Shown here in pieces: positions 24,523 to 33,228 of a DNA stretch of 64,000 bases. A model generated the notes under the pieces. It was given only the letters and a program-made list of their open reading frames with translations. It made no database searches and was not told where the DNA came from. Position numbers and translations under genes: made by a program. The stretch comes from an uncultured Clostridia bacterium (lineage in GTDB: Bacteria; Bacillota; Clostridia; TANB77; CAG-508), in NCBI GenBank assembly GCA_934178475.1, contig CAKPQH010000001.1, positions 124,001-188,000 on the forward strand, written 5' to 3'. Each line of letters opens with the position of its first letter. The stretch's first letter is position 1.

Positions 24523-25791
24523 TTACCCCTCTACTATCATATTCTCTCTTCCAGCACCTGTTCCTATAAACTTGATTGGAACTCCAACTAATTCTTCTAT
24601 TCTATTTAGATACTTCTTTGCATTTTCTGGTAAATCTTCTCTTCTTTTTATATTACTTATATCTCCAAAATTTCCATCAAATTCTTCATATACAGGTTCA
24701 ACATCTTTTAAATACTCTTCATCACAAGAAAATTTCATATTAACTTCATTCCCTTTTTTATATGCTACACAAAGTTTTATTTTATCCATCTTTCCAATTG
24801 TATCAACATGATTTATCGCAAGCCCAGTTAAACCATTAAGCATAGCAGCATATTTCAATGCAACAGCATCTAGCCATCCACATCTACGAGGTCTTTTTGT
24901 TGTTGTTCCATATTCATGTCCAAGTTCTCTTATTAAATCTCCCGTTTCATTTATTTGTTCTGTTATATAAGGTCCTTCTCCTACTCTTGAAGAATATCCT
25001 TTTAATACTCCATATACATTTTCAATATATTTTGCTCCTATTCCGCTTCCCGTACAAATTCCACCTATGCTAGGATTAGAAGATGTAACAAAAGGATAAC
25101 TTCCAAAATCTATATCAAGAAGTGTAGCTTGAGCTCCTTCACATACAATTTTCTTGTTCTGTTCAATTGCTTCATGTAACATATAAACAGTATCTTTAAC
25201 ATATGGTTTCAAATACTTAGCATATTCCTTATATTCTGAAATTACCCTATCAGCCTCTAATAATCCTTTACCATATAACTTAAATATTTCATTTTTTCTT
25301 TCTATATTTTCTTTTGCAATTTTTTCAAATCTATCAGACACGAAATCTCTAACTCTTATTCCACATCTTTCAAACTTATCACAATATGCAGGACCAATTC
25401 CCCTCTTTGTTGTTCCTATTTTATTTTCTCTAAGCTCTTCTTGTAATCCATCCATCTCAATATGATATGGCATAATTATATGTGCTATATCACTTATATA
25501 TAAATTGCTTACATCAATTCCATCTGATTTTAAGTTTTCTATTTCTTCCACTAAAACCTTTGGATCAACAACTACACCATTTCCAATAATAGCTTTTGTA
25601 TTCTTATTTAATATTCCTGAAGGAATTAAATGAAATGCATATTTTTTTCCATTAACATTTATTGTATGTCCAGCATTACTTCCTCCTGTACATCTAACTG
25701 CATAATCAGCCTTTGTTGCTAAATAATCAATTATTTTTCCTTTTCCTTCGTCTCCATAAAATGTCCCTAAAACTACATCTACATTTCCCAT
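24523..25791 (-). CDS. purA: Adenylosuccinate synthetase PurA
   Basis: PurA makes adenylosuccinate from IMP, aspartate and GTP, the first committed AMP step. I choose the ATG at 25791 (422 residues), because AGGAGG stands 8 bases before it and the protein then begins 'MGNVDVVLGTFYGDEGKGK', the GTP-binding P loop of the family. The upstream in-frame extension is leader sequence. 'GGSNAGHTI', 'IGTTKRGIGPAY', 'TTTKRPRRCGWLDA' and the C-terminal guanine-recognition region are present. It is read with purB from a long leader containing a terminator hairpin (see the separate entries). Confidence 0.98.
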   Translation of the reverse strand: MGNVDVVLGTFYGDEGKGKIIDYLATKADYAVRCTGGSNAGHTINVNGKKYAFHLIPSGILNKNTKAIIGNGVVVDPKVLVEEIENLKSDGIDVSNLYISDIAHIIMPYHIEMDGLQEELRENKIGTTKRGIGPAYCDKFERCGIRVRDFVSDRFEKIAKENIERKNEIFKLYGKGLLEADRVISEYKEYAKYLKPYVKDTVYMLHEAIEQNKKIVCEGAQATLLDIDFGSYPFVTSSNPSIGGICTGSGIGAKYIENVYGVLKGYSSRVGEGPYITEQINETGDLIRELGHEYGTTTKRPRRCGWLDAVALKYAAMLNGLTGLAINHVDTIGKMDKIKLCVAYKKGNEVNMKFSCDEEYLKDVEPVYEEFDGNFGDISNIKRREDLPENAKKYLNRIEELVGVPIKFIGTGAGRENMIVEG

Positions 25792-25851
25792 AATAATACC
25801 TCCTAAAATATTTAAATAAACTTTATTTAATCTAAACATAAATAAAAAAAG

Positions 25852-25883
25852 ATAAGAAGGTAGAGTTTTCCCTACCTTCTTAT
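25852..25883 (-). terminator. Intrinsic terminator inside the purA leader (attenuator)
   Basis: On the minus strand a perfect 12-bp stem (ATAAGAAGGTAG and its complement, arms 25852-25863 and 25872-25883) is followed by CTTTTTTTATT. It lies between the purA promoter and the purA start, where a terminator only makes sense as a regulated one. Confidence 0.7.
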
Positions 25884-25941
25884 TTTTTATATATTCTATT
25901 TTTGCTTACACTAAATAAATAAGTTATTTCTAACTTACCAC

Positions 25942-26007
25942 ATATATTAAATTGATTTTTTTCTACTGACAAATACATATGTATCAATCCCTTCAAGTTT
26001 AATATAT
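25942..26007 (-). promoter_or_regulatory. Structured element in the purA leader, possible riboswitch
   Basis: Outer arms ATATATTAAA and TTTAATATAT (25998-26007 and 25942-25951) form a perfect 10-bp stem. They enclose a UUGAU/AUCAA pair and a self-complementary ATACATATGTAT. A GAAA-tetraloop hairpin (25920-25937) and then the attenuator hairpin follow. It does not match the guanine/adenine, ZTP, PRPP or PreQ1 consensus as I know them. Confidence 0.45.
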
Positions 26008-26027
26008 TAGTTTTTCAACACTTTTAT

Positions 26028-26056
26028 ACTATATAATATTTTTATATTTTTGTCAA
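26028..26056 (-). promoter_or_regulatory. Promoter of purA-purB
   Basis: On the minus strand, TTGACA (26051-26056), exactly 17 bases, then TATAGT (26028-26033). The start would be near 26021, giving a leader of ~230 bases. Confidence 0.75.
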
Positions 26057-26110
26057 TAAATTTATATCAACTTTTATTATTTAAATCTTAATATGAATAT
26101 TTACAATTCA

Positions 26111-26139
26111 TTGACATATACTAAAAATAGTAGTATACT
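26111..26139 (+). promoter_or_regulatory. Consensus promoter driving a predicted small RNA
   Basis: TTGACA (26111-26116), 17 bases, TATACT (26134-26139). It points away from both neighbouring minus-strand genes and has only the small-RNA candidate in front of it. Confidence 0.75.
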
Positions 26140-26145
26140 ATATCT

Positions 26146-26217
26146 AACTTAAGTTATTCTAAAGAGATCATTTGAATAACACGAACTAAATGCGTAGCAA
26201 CATTTAGTTCTTTTTTA
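26146..26217 (+). ncRNA. Predicted ~72-nt small RNA with two hairpins
   Basis: A consensus promoter is followed seven bases later by a short transcript. It has one hairpin (GTTATTC 26153-26159 with GAATAAC 26174-26180, extendable by AAA/TTT). A textbook terminator follows: GAACTAAATG 26183-26192, its complement 26201-26210, then TTTTTT. No ORF with a ribosome site fits inside, and there is no gene on this strand before or after. The ends are inferred. No known sRNA family is recognised; it is too short for 6S. Confidence 0.6.
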
Positions 26218-26275
26218 TAGCCTTTCTACCATATAAAATTATTATACTATCCATTCAAAATAATTATAAAAATTT

Positions 26276-26307
26276 ATAGGTAAGTTTTAAATCTAAAACT
26301 TACCTAT
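26276..26307 (-). terminator. Terminator of thrS
   Basis: A perfect 14-bp stem (ATAGGTAAGTTTTA with its complement at 26294-26307) and a 4-base loop, ending next to the thrS stop. A/T tracts on both sides could let it act in both directions. Confidence 0.8.
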
Positions 26308-26312
26308 TTTTC

Positions 26313-28253
26313 TTATCTTACCATATTATTAATTTCTTCTTTTAATTTATTTATAAAATCTTCTGTTGGCATAGCTCCAATATCTCCATCTTTTCTTGAA
26401 CGAACGCCAACTGCATTTGCTTCAATTTCTTTATCTCCTAAAATAAGCATATATGGTATTTTTTGAAGTTGTGCTTCACGAATCTTATATCCTATTTTTT
26501 CACTTCTATCATCAAGTTCAACCCTTACATTTTCACCTTGTAATTTTCTTACAACCTCTTTAGCATAATCAAGTTGTTTATCAGTAATAGGTAAAACTTT
26601 AACTTGAACAGGTGCAAGCCATGTTGGTAAAAATCCTTTTGTTTCCTCTAATAAGAAGGAAATAAATCTATCTGAACTTCCTAGAATTGCCCTATGAATT
26701 ACAACAGGTCTATGTTTTTCTCCATCTTCTCCTACATATTCAAGTTCAAATCTTTCTGGCAAAGCAAAATCCAATTGACATGTTGGTATTGTAACGTCAT
26801 GATTTAAAGCTGTTTTTATCTGAATATCTATTTTAGGTCCATAGAAAGCTGCTTCTCCTTCCGCCTCATAAAATTCTATATTCATTTCTTTTAATATTTC
26901 TCTTAATTGACTTTCAGCAGTTTCCCACATTTCATCATTATCAATATATTTTTCTTTATTATTTTTATCTCTTAAAGATAGTCTATACTTAAATGCTGAT
27001 TCTGGGAAACCAAAATCTTTTTGATATACTTCTACTATCAATTTTAAAACATTTCCAACTTCTTCTTTTATTTGATCAGGTCTTACAAAAAGGTGTGCAT
27101 CATTTTGACACATTTGACGTACTCTCTCTAATCCACAAACACTTCCACTATCTTCATATCTGAAATCATGTGCAAGTTCACCTATTCTTATTGGTAAATT
27201 TCTATATGAATGCATTTTATTTTTATATACTAACATATGATGTGGACAGTTCATTGGTCTTAAAACTAATTCTTCATTATCTAACTTCATTGAAGGAAAC
27301 ATATCATCTTTATAATGTTCCCAATGTCCACTAGTTTTGTATAATTCAACATTTGCAATTGAAGGAGTATATACATGATTATATCCTAATCTCAATTCCT
27401 TATCTTGGATATATCTTTCAAGAATCCTTCTAATAGTTGCTCCATGAGGTAAATACATTGGTAATCCAGCTCCAACTAAAGGATGTGTCATAAATAATTC
27501 TAAATCTTTACCAATTTTTCTATGATCTCTTTGTTTTCTATCTTCTAATATTTGTAAATATTCATCTACCAAACTCGCTTTAGGGAAAGATATAGCATAA
27601 ACTCTTTGAAGAGTTTCCCTTTTTTCATCACCTCTCCAATATGCAGATGAAGAAGATAATATTTGTATTGCTTTTACTTTACCAGTACTCATTAAATGAG
27701 GTCCAGCACATAAATCTGTAAATTCTCCTTGTTTATAGAAAGAAATTTCTTCAGCTTCTGGCAACTCTTCTATTAATTCAACTTTATATTTTTCATTTTT
27801 TTCTTTCATAAATTTAATAGCTTCATCCCTTGGTAAAGAATATTTCTCAATTGGTAGATCTTCCTTAATTATTTTTTTCATTTCTTTTTCTATATTTTCT
27901 TTGTCTTCTTCACTAAAAGGTTTTTCTACATCAAAATCATAATAAAATCCTTCATCGATTGCTGGTCCAATAGCTAATTTTACACTTGGGAATAATCTTT
28001 TAACAGCTTGTGCCATTATATGAGAAGTTGTATGCCAATAAGCTTTTTTTCCCTCTATATCACTATCAAAAGTTAATATTTCTAACTTGCAATCTTCTTT
28101 TAATTCAAATCTTAAATCTTCTACCTTTCCATTTACTTTTCCACAAGTTGCTACTCTTGCTAACCCTTCACTAATTTGTTTAGCAAGTTCAATTATACTT
28201 ATACTTTCTTGAACTTCTTTAACAGACCCATCTTTTAAAGTAATTTTGATCAT
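26313..28253 (-). CDS. thrS: Threonyl-tRNA synthetase
   Basis: ThrS charges tRNA-Thr. The 646-residue protein has the full order: N-terminal TGS domain (1-62, 'MIKITLKDGSVKEV'), editing domain with 'HTTSHIMAQAVKRLFP' and the late 'CAGPHL' Cys/His, class II catalytic core ('LRPMNCPHHMLVY', 'RVRQMCQNDAHLF', 'HRAILGSSDRFISFLLE') and the anticodon-binding domain ('VKVLPITDKQLDYAKEV'). The length is typical. AAGGAGG precedes the ATG. Expression is controlled by the T-box leader directly upstream, which senses uncharged tRNA-Thr. Confidence 0.98.
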   Translation of the reverse strand: MIKITLKDGSVKEVQESISIIELAKQISEGLARVATCGKVNGKVEDLRFELKEDCKLEILTFDSDIEGKKAYWHTTSHIMAQAVKRLFPSVKLAIGPAIDEGFYYDFDVEKPFSEEDKENIEKEMKKIIKEDLPIEKYSLPRDEAIKFMKEKNEKYKVELIEELPEAEEISFYKQGEFTDLCAGPHLMSTGKVKAIQILSSSSAYWRGDEKRETLQRVYAISFPKASLVDEYLQILEDRKQRDHRKIGKDLELFMTHPLVGAGLPMYLPHGATIRRILERYIQDKELRLGYNHVYTPSIANVELYKTSGHWEHYKDDMFPSMKLDNEELVLRPMNCPHHMLVYKNKMHSYRNLPIRIGELAHDFRYEDSGSVCGLERVRQMCQNDAHLFVRPDQIKEEVGNVLKLIVEVYQKDFGFPESAFKYRLSLRDKNNKEKYIDNDEMWETAESQLREILKEMNIEFYEAEGEAAFYGPKIDIQIKTALNHDVTIPTCQLDFALPERFELEYVGEDGEKHRPVVIHRAILGSSDRFISFLLEETKGFLPTWLAPVQVKVLPITDKQLDYAKEVVRKLQGENVRVELDDRSEKIGYKIREAQLQKIPYMLILGDKEIEANAVGVRSRKDGDIGAMPTEDFINKLKEEINNMVR

Positions 28254-28284
28254 TTTTAATTCCTCCTTTTTTCAATTTAAGACA

Positions 28285-28514
28285 CAAAAAACTCCTGTAG
28301 ATGTTTTTTGCATCTACAGGAGCGTATATTTTACGCGGTTCCATCCCGTATTTATTCTTAATTAATGGTTATATCGCTTCCAGCGCTTAGCTTATTCACT
28401 AAGTTTAAAGAGTTAGTTTTCAAATAGTTTTACTTGAATTAGCTTTCAGCCGATGACTAATTCTCTCTAAAAGATATTTTCTATTTTACTCTTCTCTCAT
28501 AATTTTTATATTAT
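28285..28514 (-). promoter_or_regulatory. T-box leader of thrS
   Basis: The minus strand carries the conserved T-box sequence ACGGGATGGAACCGCG (28333-28348). Its UGGA bulge fits an uncharged NCCA end with discriminator U, as in tRNA-Thr. A 12-bp terminator stem (28291-28302 / 28310-28321) ends in TTTTTT. The ~120 bases before it have stem I-like repeats (GAATTAG...CTAATTC), and ACT triplets (Thr) occur near 28410-28425, consistent with a Thr specifier, though I did not fold it. Low charged tRNA-Thr should favour antitermination. Confidence 0.92.
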
Positions 28515-28520
28515 GTTAAT

Positions 28521-28549
28521 AATATACTACTTTTTCTTATTGTTGTCAA
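28521..28549 (-). promoter_or_regulatory. Promoter of thrS inside the end of the upstream gene
   Basis: On the minus strand, TTGACA (28544-28549), 17 bases, TATATT (28521-28526). The -35 lies in the last codons of the DUF2207-like gene, so thrS has its own start despite the tandem arrangement. Confidence 0.7.
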
Positions 28550-29387
28550 CATTATTTTTTATATATTTAAAATAATAAATTCCCAAACCAACAACTAAAA
28601 TCAACACAACTATAATTGTAGACCATATTTTATATGACTTAGCTTTAGATTTTTCTGTTGATAAAATACCATCGTTTTTATAAGCATCTCCAGATTTGTC
28701 TTCATTTACTATTGAAAAAATATCCTCATTAAAATCAATTGAAACTTCCATATAATCTTCTTCTTTTAATCCATCTGGTGCATTAAATATAAATTTTCCA
28801 TCTTCTATTTTAGATTCTCCATCAAACCCTAATCCTTCATAATCTATATTTTTTTCCTTAAAAGCTTTGTCAGCTTCTATTGTAATTTTCGCACTTTTAG
28901 GTAATATATCCATATGACTTTGTAAAAATTTAAAATTTAGAGATTGGTAATTACTTTTTTGTTTAACAAAATTTGTAATAGTATACTTAAAAGCATATAC
29001 ATGTTTACCATTTTCTCCTGTTCCAAAACAAATAGCAGTTTCTCCATCTTCTTTATTTATATATAATCCACATTTATTTGATTTTTCTTCTCCACTTGCT
29101 TCATTATTCCAGTTTGAAATAAATTCAAATTTTTCTTTATTTTCGTTTACTACAACTAAATCTTTTATTTCAGAAGTATTCAAATTAAAATATGATTTAC
29201 TTAATTGATCAATATCATAAATTTCTACATTCCATGCCTCTGTGATACTCGCACTACCATCTTCGTTAATTTTCACATTTATATCAATATTGTCTATTGT
29301 GCTTGATTCTGCTCTTACATAATTATTAAATCCCAAAACAAATATAAAACACAATAACATAAATATAACTTTCTTAAGTTTCTTCAT
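28527..29387 (-). CDS. Exported DUF2207-like protein with C-terminal membrane anchor
   Basis: I start at ATG 29387 (286 residues), where AGGAGG is well placed; the longer frame overlaps prfA. A signal peptide (about 1-24, ending 'NNYVRAESS') leads to a beta-rich ectodomain that begins 'IDNIDINVKINEDGSASITEAW', the opening typical of DUF2207-type predicted membrane proteins. A single transmembrane helix (about 258-277) and a short basic tail end the protein. DUF2207 proteins usually have two or more helices and a longer cytoplasmic part, so this is a short version. Function unknown; topology is outside with a membrane anchor. It is the last gene of the minD-to-prfA run. Confidence 0.75.
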   Translation of the reverse strand: MKKLKKVIFMLLCFIFVLGFNNYVRAESSTIDNIDINVKINEDGSASITEAWNVEIYDIDQLSKSYFNLNTSEIKDLVVVNENKEKFEFISNWNNEASGEEKSNKCGLYINKEDGETAICFGTGENGKHVYAFKYTITNFVKQKSNYQSLNFKFLQSHMDILPKSAKITIEADKAFKEKNIDYEGLGFDGESKIEDGKFIFNAPDGLKEEDYMEVSIDFNEDIFSIVNEDKSGDAYKNDGILSTEKSKAKSYKIWSTIIVVLILVVGLGIYYFKYIKNNVDNNKKK

Positions 29388-29412
29388 ATATATATTCCTC
29401 CTAAAAGTATTT

Positions 29413-30474
29413 TTATTCTTCTTCACCTTTTAGACTTTCTGCTCTATCTGCTGCAATTAAATTATTAATCATTTCATCCAAATCTCCATTTAGGAAATTT
29501 TCCATTTGATAAATACTCATTCCAATTCTATGGTCTGTAATTCTTCCTTGTGGATAATTATAAGTACGAATTTTTTCACTTCTATCTCCAGAACCTACTT
29601 GTGACTTTCTTGCATTTGCAACTTCTGAATCTTGTTTTTGCTTTTCTATATCATATAACCTTGATTTAAGCATATTCATTGCATATTCTCTATTTTGTAA
29701 TTGTGATCTTTGTGTTTGACATTCCGCTACAATACCTGTTGGAACATGTATTAATCGAACAGCTGAAGAAGTTTTATTAATATGTTGTCCTCCTGCACCT
29801 GAAGCTCTAAACACTTCCATCTTAATATCTGCTGGATTTATTTCTATTTCAACATCCTCAACAACGGGAAGTACTGCAACTGTAACAGTCGACGTATGAA
29901 TTCTTCCACTACTTTCTGTATCAGGCACTCTTTGTACTCTATGAACACCACTTTCATATTTTAATCTTCCATATGCTTGTTTTCCAGTAACCATAAATGA
30001 AATTTCTTTGTATCCACCAAGTTCTGTTGCATTTTCATTTAATATTTCTATTTTCCAATGCTTTCTTTCAGCATACATAGCATACATTCTAAATAATGTT
30101 CCTGCAAATAAAGCTGCTTCTTCTCCTCCTGCTCCACCTCTAATTTCACAAATAACATCTTTATCATCATTAGGGTCTTTAGGAATTAACAAAAACTTTA
30201 ATTCTTCTTCTATTTTTGCAATTTTTTCCTTACTAGAATAATACTCTTCTGATGCTAAATCTTTCATTTCAGGATCTTCCATCATTTCTTTAGCATCATT
30301 CATTTCTTGTTCTACTTTTTTATATTCTCTATATTTTAAGACAACATCTTCCATAGAACTATGTTCTTTCATTAATTTTCTCCATTCATTATTATTTGCA
30401 ATAACTTCTGGATCACTTATTTGAGTTGTTAATTCTTCATATTTTTTTTCAACCAACTCTAATTTTTCAAACAT
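29413..30474 (-). CDS. prfA: Peptide chain release factor 1
   Basis: RF1 ends translation at UAA and UAG. The 353-residue protein has the GGQ peptidyl-hydrolysis motif in 'RASGAGGQHINKTSSAVRL' and the preceding 'GVHRVQRVPDTESSGRIHTS' region near the codon-reading loop. The C-terminal 'RTYNYPQGRITDHRIG' block is typical of RF1. No frameshift site is present, as expected for RF1 rather than RF2. It is encoded 16 bases after aspS. I see no prmC (the GGQ methyltransferase) beside it, although the two are often adjacent. Confidence 0.97.
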   Translation of the reverse strand: MFEKLELVEKKYEELTTQISDPEVIANNNEWRKLMKEHSSMEDVVLKYREYKKVEQEMNDAKEMMEDPEMKDLASEEYYSSKEKIAKIEEELKFLLIPKDPNDDKDVICEIRGGAGGEEAALFAGTLFRMYAMYAERKHWKIEILNENATELGGYKEISFMVTGKQAYGRLKYESGVHRVQRVPDTESSGRIHTSTVTVAVLPVVEDVEIEINPADIKMEVFRASGAGGQHINKTSSAVRLIHVPTGIVAECQTQRSQLQNREYAMNMLKSRLYDIEKQKQDSEVANARKSQVGSGDRSEKIRTYNYPQGRITDHRIGMSIYQMENFLNGDLDEMINNLIAADRAESLKGEEE

Positions 30475-30490
30475 AAATTATCTTCCTCTC

Positions 30491-32236
30491 TTATTTATAC
30501 AAGTCGAGCTTAATATGTACATCCTTAAGTTGTTCTTCTGTTACAACAGAAGGTGCTCTCATAAGCAAGTCTCTCGCTCTTTTATTTTTAGGGAATGCAA
30601 TAACTTCTCTTATATTTTGAGAATTTTCTATAAGCATAACCATTCTATCAACTCCAGGTGCTGCTCCAGCATGTGGAGGAGTCCCATACTTAAATGCATT
30701 ATATAATGCTCCAAATCTTTCTTTAACATCATTTTCTGTATATCCTGCTATTTCAAATGCTTTAACCATTATTTCAGGATTATGATTTCTTACAGCTCCT
30801 GATGCCATTTCATACCCATTACAAACCAAATCATATTGGTATGCTAAAATATCTAATGGATTTTTATTTAATAAATCATCCATTCCACCTTGTGGCATTG
30901 AAAATGGATTATGTGAAAAATCAATTTTTCCTTCGTCTGATAATTCATACATAGGAAAATCAACTATAAAGCAAAATCTATATACATTTTTCTCTAATAG
31001 ATCTAATCTATTTCCAAGTTCAATTCTGACAAGTCCTGCAATTTTTTGTGCTTTAGTCAATTCATCTGCAACAAAGAATAAACTTGAGTTTTTACTAGCT
31101 CCAAACTTGCTTTCTAAAGCTTCTTTAATATCTTCTGTAATAAATTTTGCTATACCACCTTGAACATTATTTTCAGTATCTATCTTAGTCCAAGCTAAAC
31201 CTTTTGCACCACATTCTTCCACTGCAAATTCTGACATCTTATCATAGAATTTTCTTCCTTGGTCAGCACTATTTGGAACAACAATTACCTTTACAGTTTT
31301 ATCTTTAAATGCATTAAATTCTGTATCTTTAAATAATTCTGTTACATCTTGAATTACTAATGGATTTCTCAAATCTGGTTTATCTATACCATACTTTTCC
31401 ATTGCTTCTTTATATGAAATACGAATAAATGGACCTTTATCAACTTCCCAATCAGTAAATTTTTCAAATGTATATGGAACTACTTCTTCAATTATTTTAA
31501 ATACATCTTCTTGAGTAGCAAAAGCCATCTCAAAATCTAATTGATAAAATTCTCCTGGTGCTCTATCAGCTCTTGGATCCTCATCTCTAAAACATGGTGC
31601 TATTTGAAAATATTTATTAAACCCTGATACCATAAGTAATTGTTTAAATTGTTGTGGTGCTTGTGGAAGTGCATAAAACTCTCCTGGATTTAACCTACTT
31701 GGTACCAAATAATCTCTTGCTCCTTCCGGTGAAGAATTAGCCAAAATTGGAGTTTGAATTTCAGAAAATCCTAATTCATACATTTTATCTCTTAAAGTTT
31801 TTAAAATTTGAGAACGAAGTAAAATATTTTTATGTAATTTGTCATTTCTTAAATCTAAGAATCTATATTCTAATCTCAAATCTTCTCTTGCCTCAATATC
31901 AGTATTTATTTCGAAAGGTAACTCAGGTTTACATTTTCCTAATACTTCTATTTCTTTTGCAATAACTTCAATATCTCCTGTTTTTAACTTAGGATTCTTA
32001 CTTGTTCTTTCAAGTACTTCTCCAACCACTCTAATACAACTTTCTTTTACTAAATCTTTCGTTTGTTCTTGAAGTTTTTCATCATTTATTACAATTTGAG
32101 TTATTCCATCTTCATCTCTCAAATCTATAAAAGTCATTGCTCCCAAATTTCTAATTTTTTGTATCCATCCAGCAAGTTCAACTTTTTCTCCAACATTTTC
32201 AATTCTTAATTCACCAAGATTTTTAGTCCTATACAT
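30491..32236 (-). CDS. aspS: Aspartyl-tRNA synthetase (bacterial type)
   Basis: A 581-residue class II synthetase. It has an OB anticodon-binding domain ('VELAGWIQKIRNLGAMTFIDLRD'), a core with 'TPILANSSPEGARDYLVPSR', 'QFKQLLMVSGFNKYFQIAPC' and 'CFRDEDPRADRAPGEFYQLD', and the inserted GAD domain (~300-420) that marks the bacterial type. The closing motif 3 is 'GAAPGVDRMVMLI'. Whether it also charges tRNA-Asn cannot be told; no gatCAB is in the window. It overlaps the control region of dusB by a single-base spacing, so the two are co-transcribed. Confidence 0.97.
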   Translation of the reverse strand: MYRTKNLGELRIENVGEKVELAGWIQKIRNLGAMTFIDLRDEDGITQIVINDEKLQEQTKDLVKESCIRVVGEVLERTSKNPKLKTGDIEVIAKEIEVLGKCKPELPFEINTDIEAREDLRLEYRFLDLRNDKLHKNILLRSQILKTLRDKMYELGFSEIQTPILANSSPEGARDYLVPSRLNPGEFYALPQAPQQFKQLLMVSGFNKYFQIAPCFRDEDPRADRAPGEFYQLDFEMAFATQEDVFKIIEEVVPYTFEKFTDWEVDKGPFIRISYKEAMEKYGIDKPDLRNPLVIQDVTELFKDTEFNAFKDKTVKVIVVPNSADQGRKFYDKMSEFAVEECGAKGLAWTKIDTENNVQGGIAKFITEDIKEALESKFGASKNSSLFFVADELTKAQKIAGLVRIELGNRLDLLEKNVYRFCFIVDFPMYELSDEGKIDFSHNPFSMPQGGMDDLLNKNPLDILAYQYDLVCNGYEMASGAVRNHNPEIMVKAFEIAGYTENDVKERFGALYNAFKYGTPPHAGAAPGVDRMVMLIENSQNIREVIAFPKNKRARDLLMRAPSVVTEEQLKDVHIKLDLYK

Positions 32237-32237
32237 T

Positions 32238-33215
32238 TTAATTTCCTTTCTTGAAATAATCTTCTATCATATCAATTAAATTATTTTTGTCCTCTATCTT
32301 ATTTATTTTTCCTCTAAACTCACTAGAATTAGGCATATTTTTAGTATATGCTGATAAATGTTTTCTAAACTCTTTTATTCCAGTAAGTTCTCCTTTTTCG
32401 TGCATTTCTAAAGTCAAATGTTCTTTTACAACATCTAATTTTTCTAAACTTGTCTTGTCATCAAGCTTTTTTCCATTTTTTAAATAATATATAATCTTTT
32501 CAAAAATCCATGGATTTCCTAATGTAGCCCTTCCTATCATTATTCCATCAACATTTGTTTCTTCAAACATTCTATATGCTGTTTCTTCATCTATAATATC
32601 TCCATTGCCTATAACAGGAATATTAACAACTTGCTTTACTTCTTTTATTATATTCCAATCAGCATTTCCAGAATAGAACTCATTTCTAGTTCTCCCATGA
32701 ACTGTTATTGCAGATATTCCTTCTTCTTCAGCAATCTTTGCAATATCTTTAGCAACAATATGTTCATTATCCCAGCCTTTTCTAATTTTTAAAGTAACTG
32801 GTTTTGTAGAATTCTGTACAACTGCTCTCATAATATTTCTTGCCAAATCTAAATCTAATAATATTTTACTTCCATCTCCATTTTTTGTAACTTTAGGAGC
32901 TGGACACCCCATATTAATATCTACAATATCTGCTATATCTGATACATATTTTGCTGCATAGCCCATTGTTTCTGCATCACTGCCAAAAATTTGAATTGCA
33001 ATAGGTCTTTTTTCATTATCTATATTCATTAGTCTTTTAGTTTTACTGTCATCATAAAATATAGCTTTACTACTTACCATCTCTGTATATTCTAATCCTG
33101 GTCCGTATTTCTTACAAATAATTCTAAACGCTTTATCTGTAATTCCTGCCATAGGAGCTAATAAGATATTGTTTTCTAATTCTATATTTCCTATTTTTAA
33201 TTTTTTTAAGTACAT
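32238..33215 (-). CDS. dusB: tRNA-dihydrouridine synthase (DusB type)
   Basis: This flavoenzyme reduces uridines in the D loop of tRNA. The 325-residue protein shows the FMN-binding TIM-barrel motifs: 'LAPMAGITDKAFRIICKKYG' at the start, the catalytic cysteine in 'DINMGCPAPKVTKNGDGS', 'ITVHGRTRNEFYSG', 'IPVIGNGDI' and 'DGIMIGRATLGNPW'. The sequence is closer to DusB than to DusA or DusC. It lies between rodA and aspS (13 and 1 bases), in a translation-related stretch of the operon. Confidence 0.95.
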   Translation of the reverse strand: MYLKKLKIGNIELENNILLAPMAGITDKAFRIICKKYGPGLEYTEMVSSKAIFYDDSKTKRLMNIDNEKRPIAIQIFGSDAETMGYAAKYVSDIADIVDINMGCPAPKVTKNGDGSKILLDLDLARNIMRAVVQNSTKPVTLKIRKGWDNEHIVAKDIAKIAEEEGISAITVHGRTRNEFYSGNADWNIIKEVKQVVNIPVIGNGDIIDEETAYRMFEETNVDGIMIGRATLGNPWIFEKIIYYLKNGKKLDDKTSLEKLDVVKEHLTLEMHEKGELTGIKEFRKHLSAYTKNMPNSSEFRGKINKIEDKNNLIDMIEDYFKKGN

Positions 33216-33228
33216 TTTCTTGTTTCCT

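Noticed and set aside
25852..26021. Classical purine riboswitch upstream of purA
   Set aside because: The conserved three-way-junction bases and loop pairs of the guanine/adenine class are not seen; only general structure and a terminator are.
28527..29426. Longer start for the DUF2207-like gene at 29426
   Set aside because: It would overlap prfA and lacks a ribosome site; ATG 29387 has a perfectly spaced AGGAGG and a better signal peptide.
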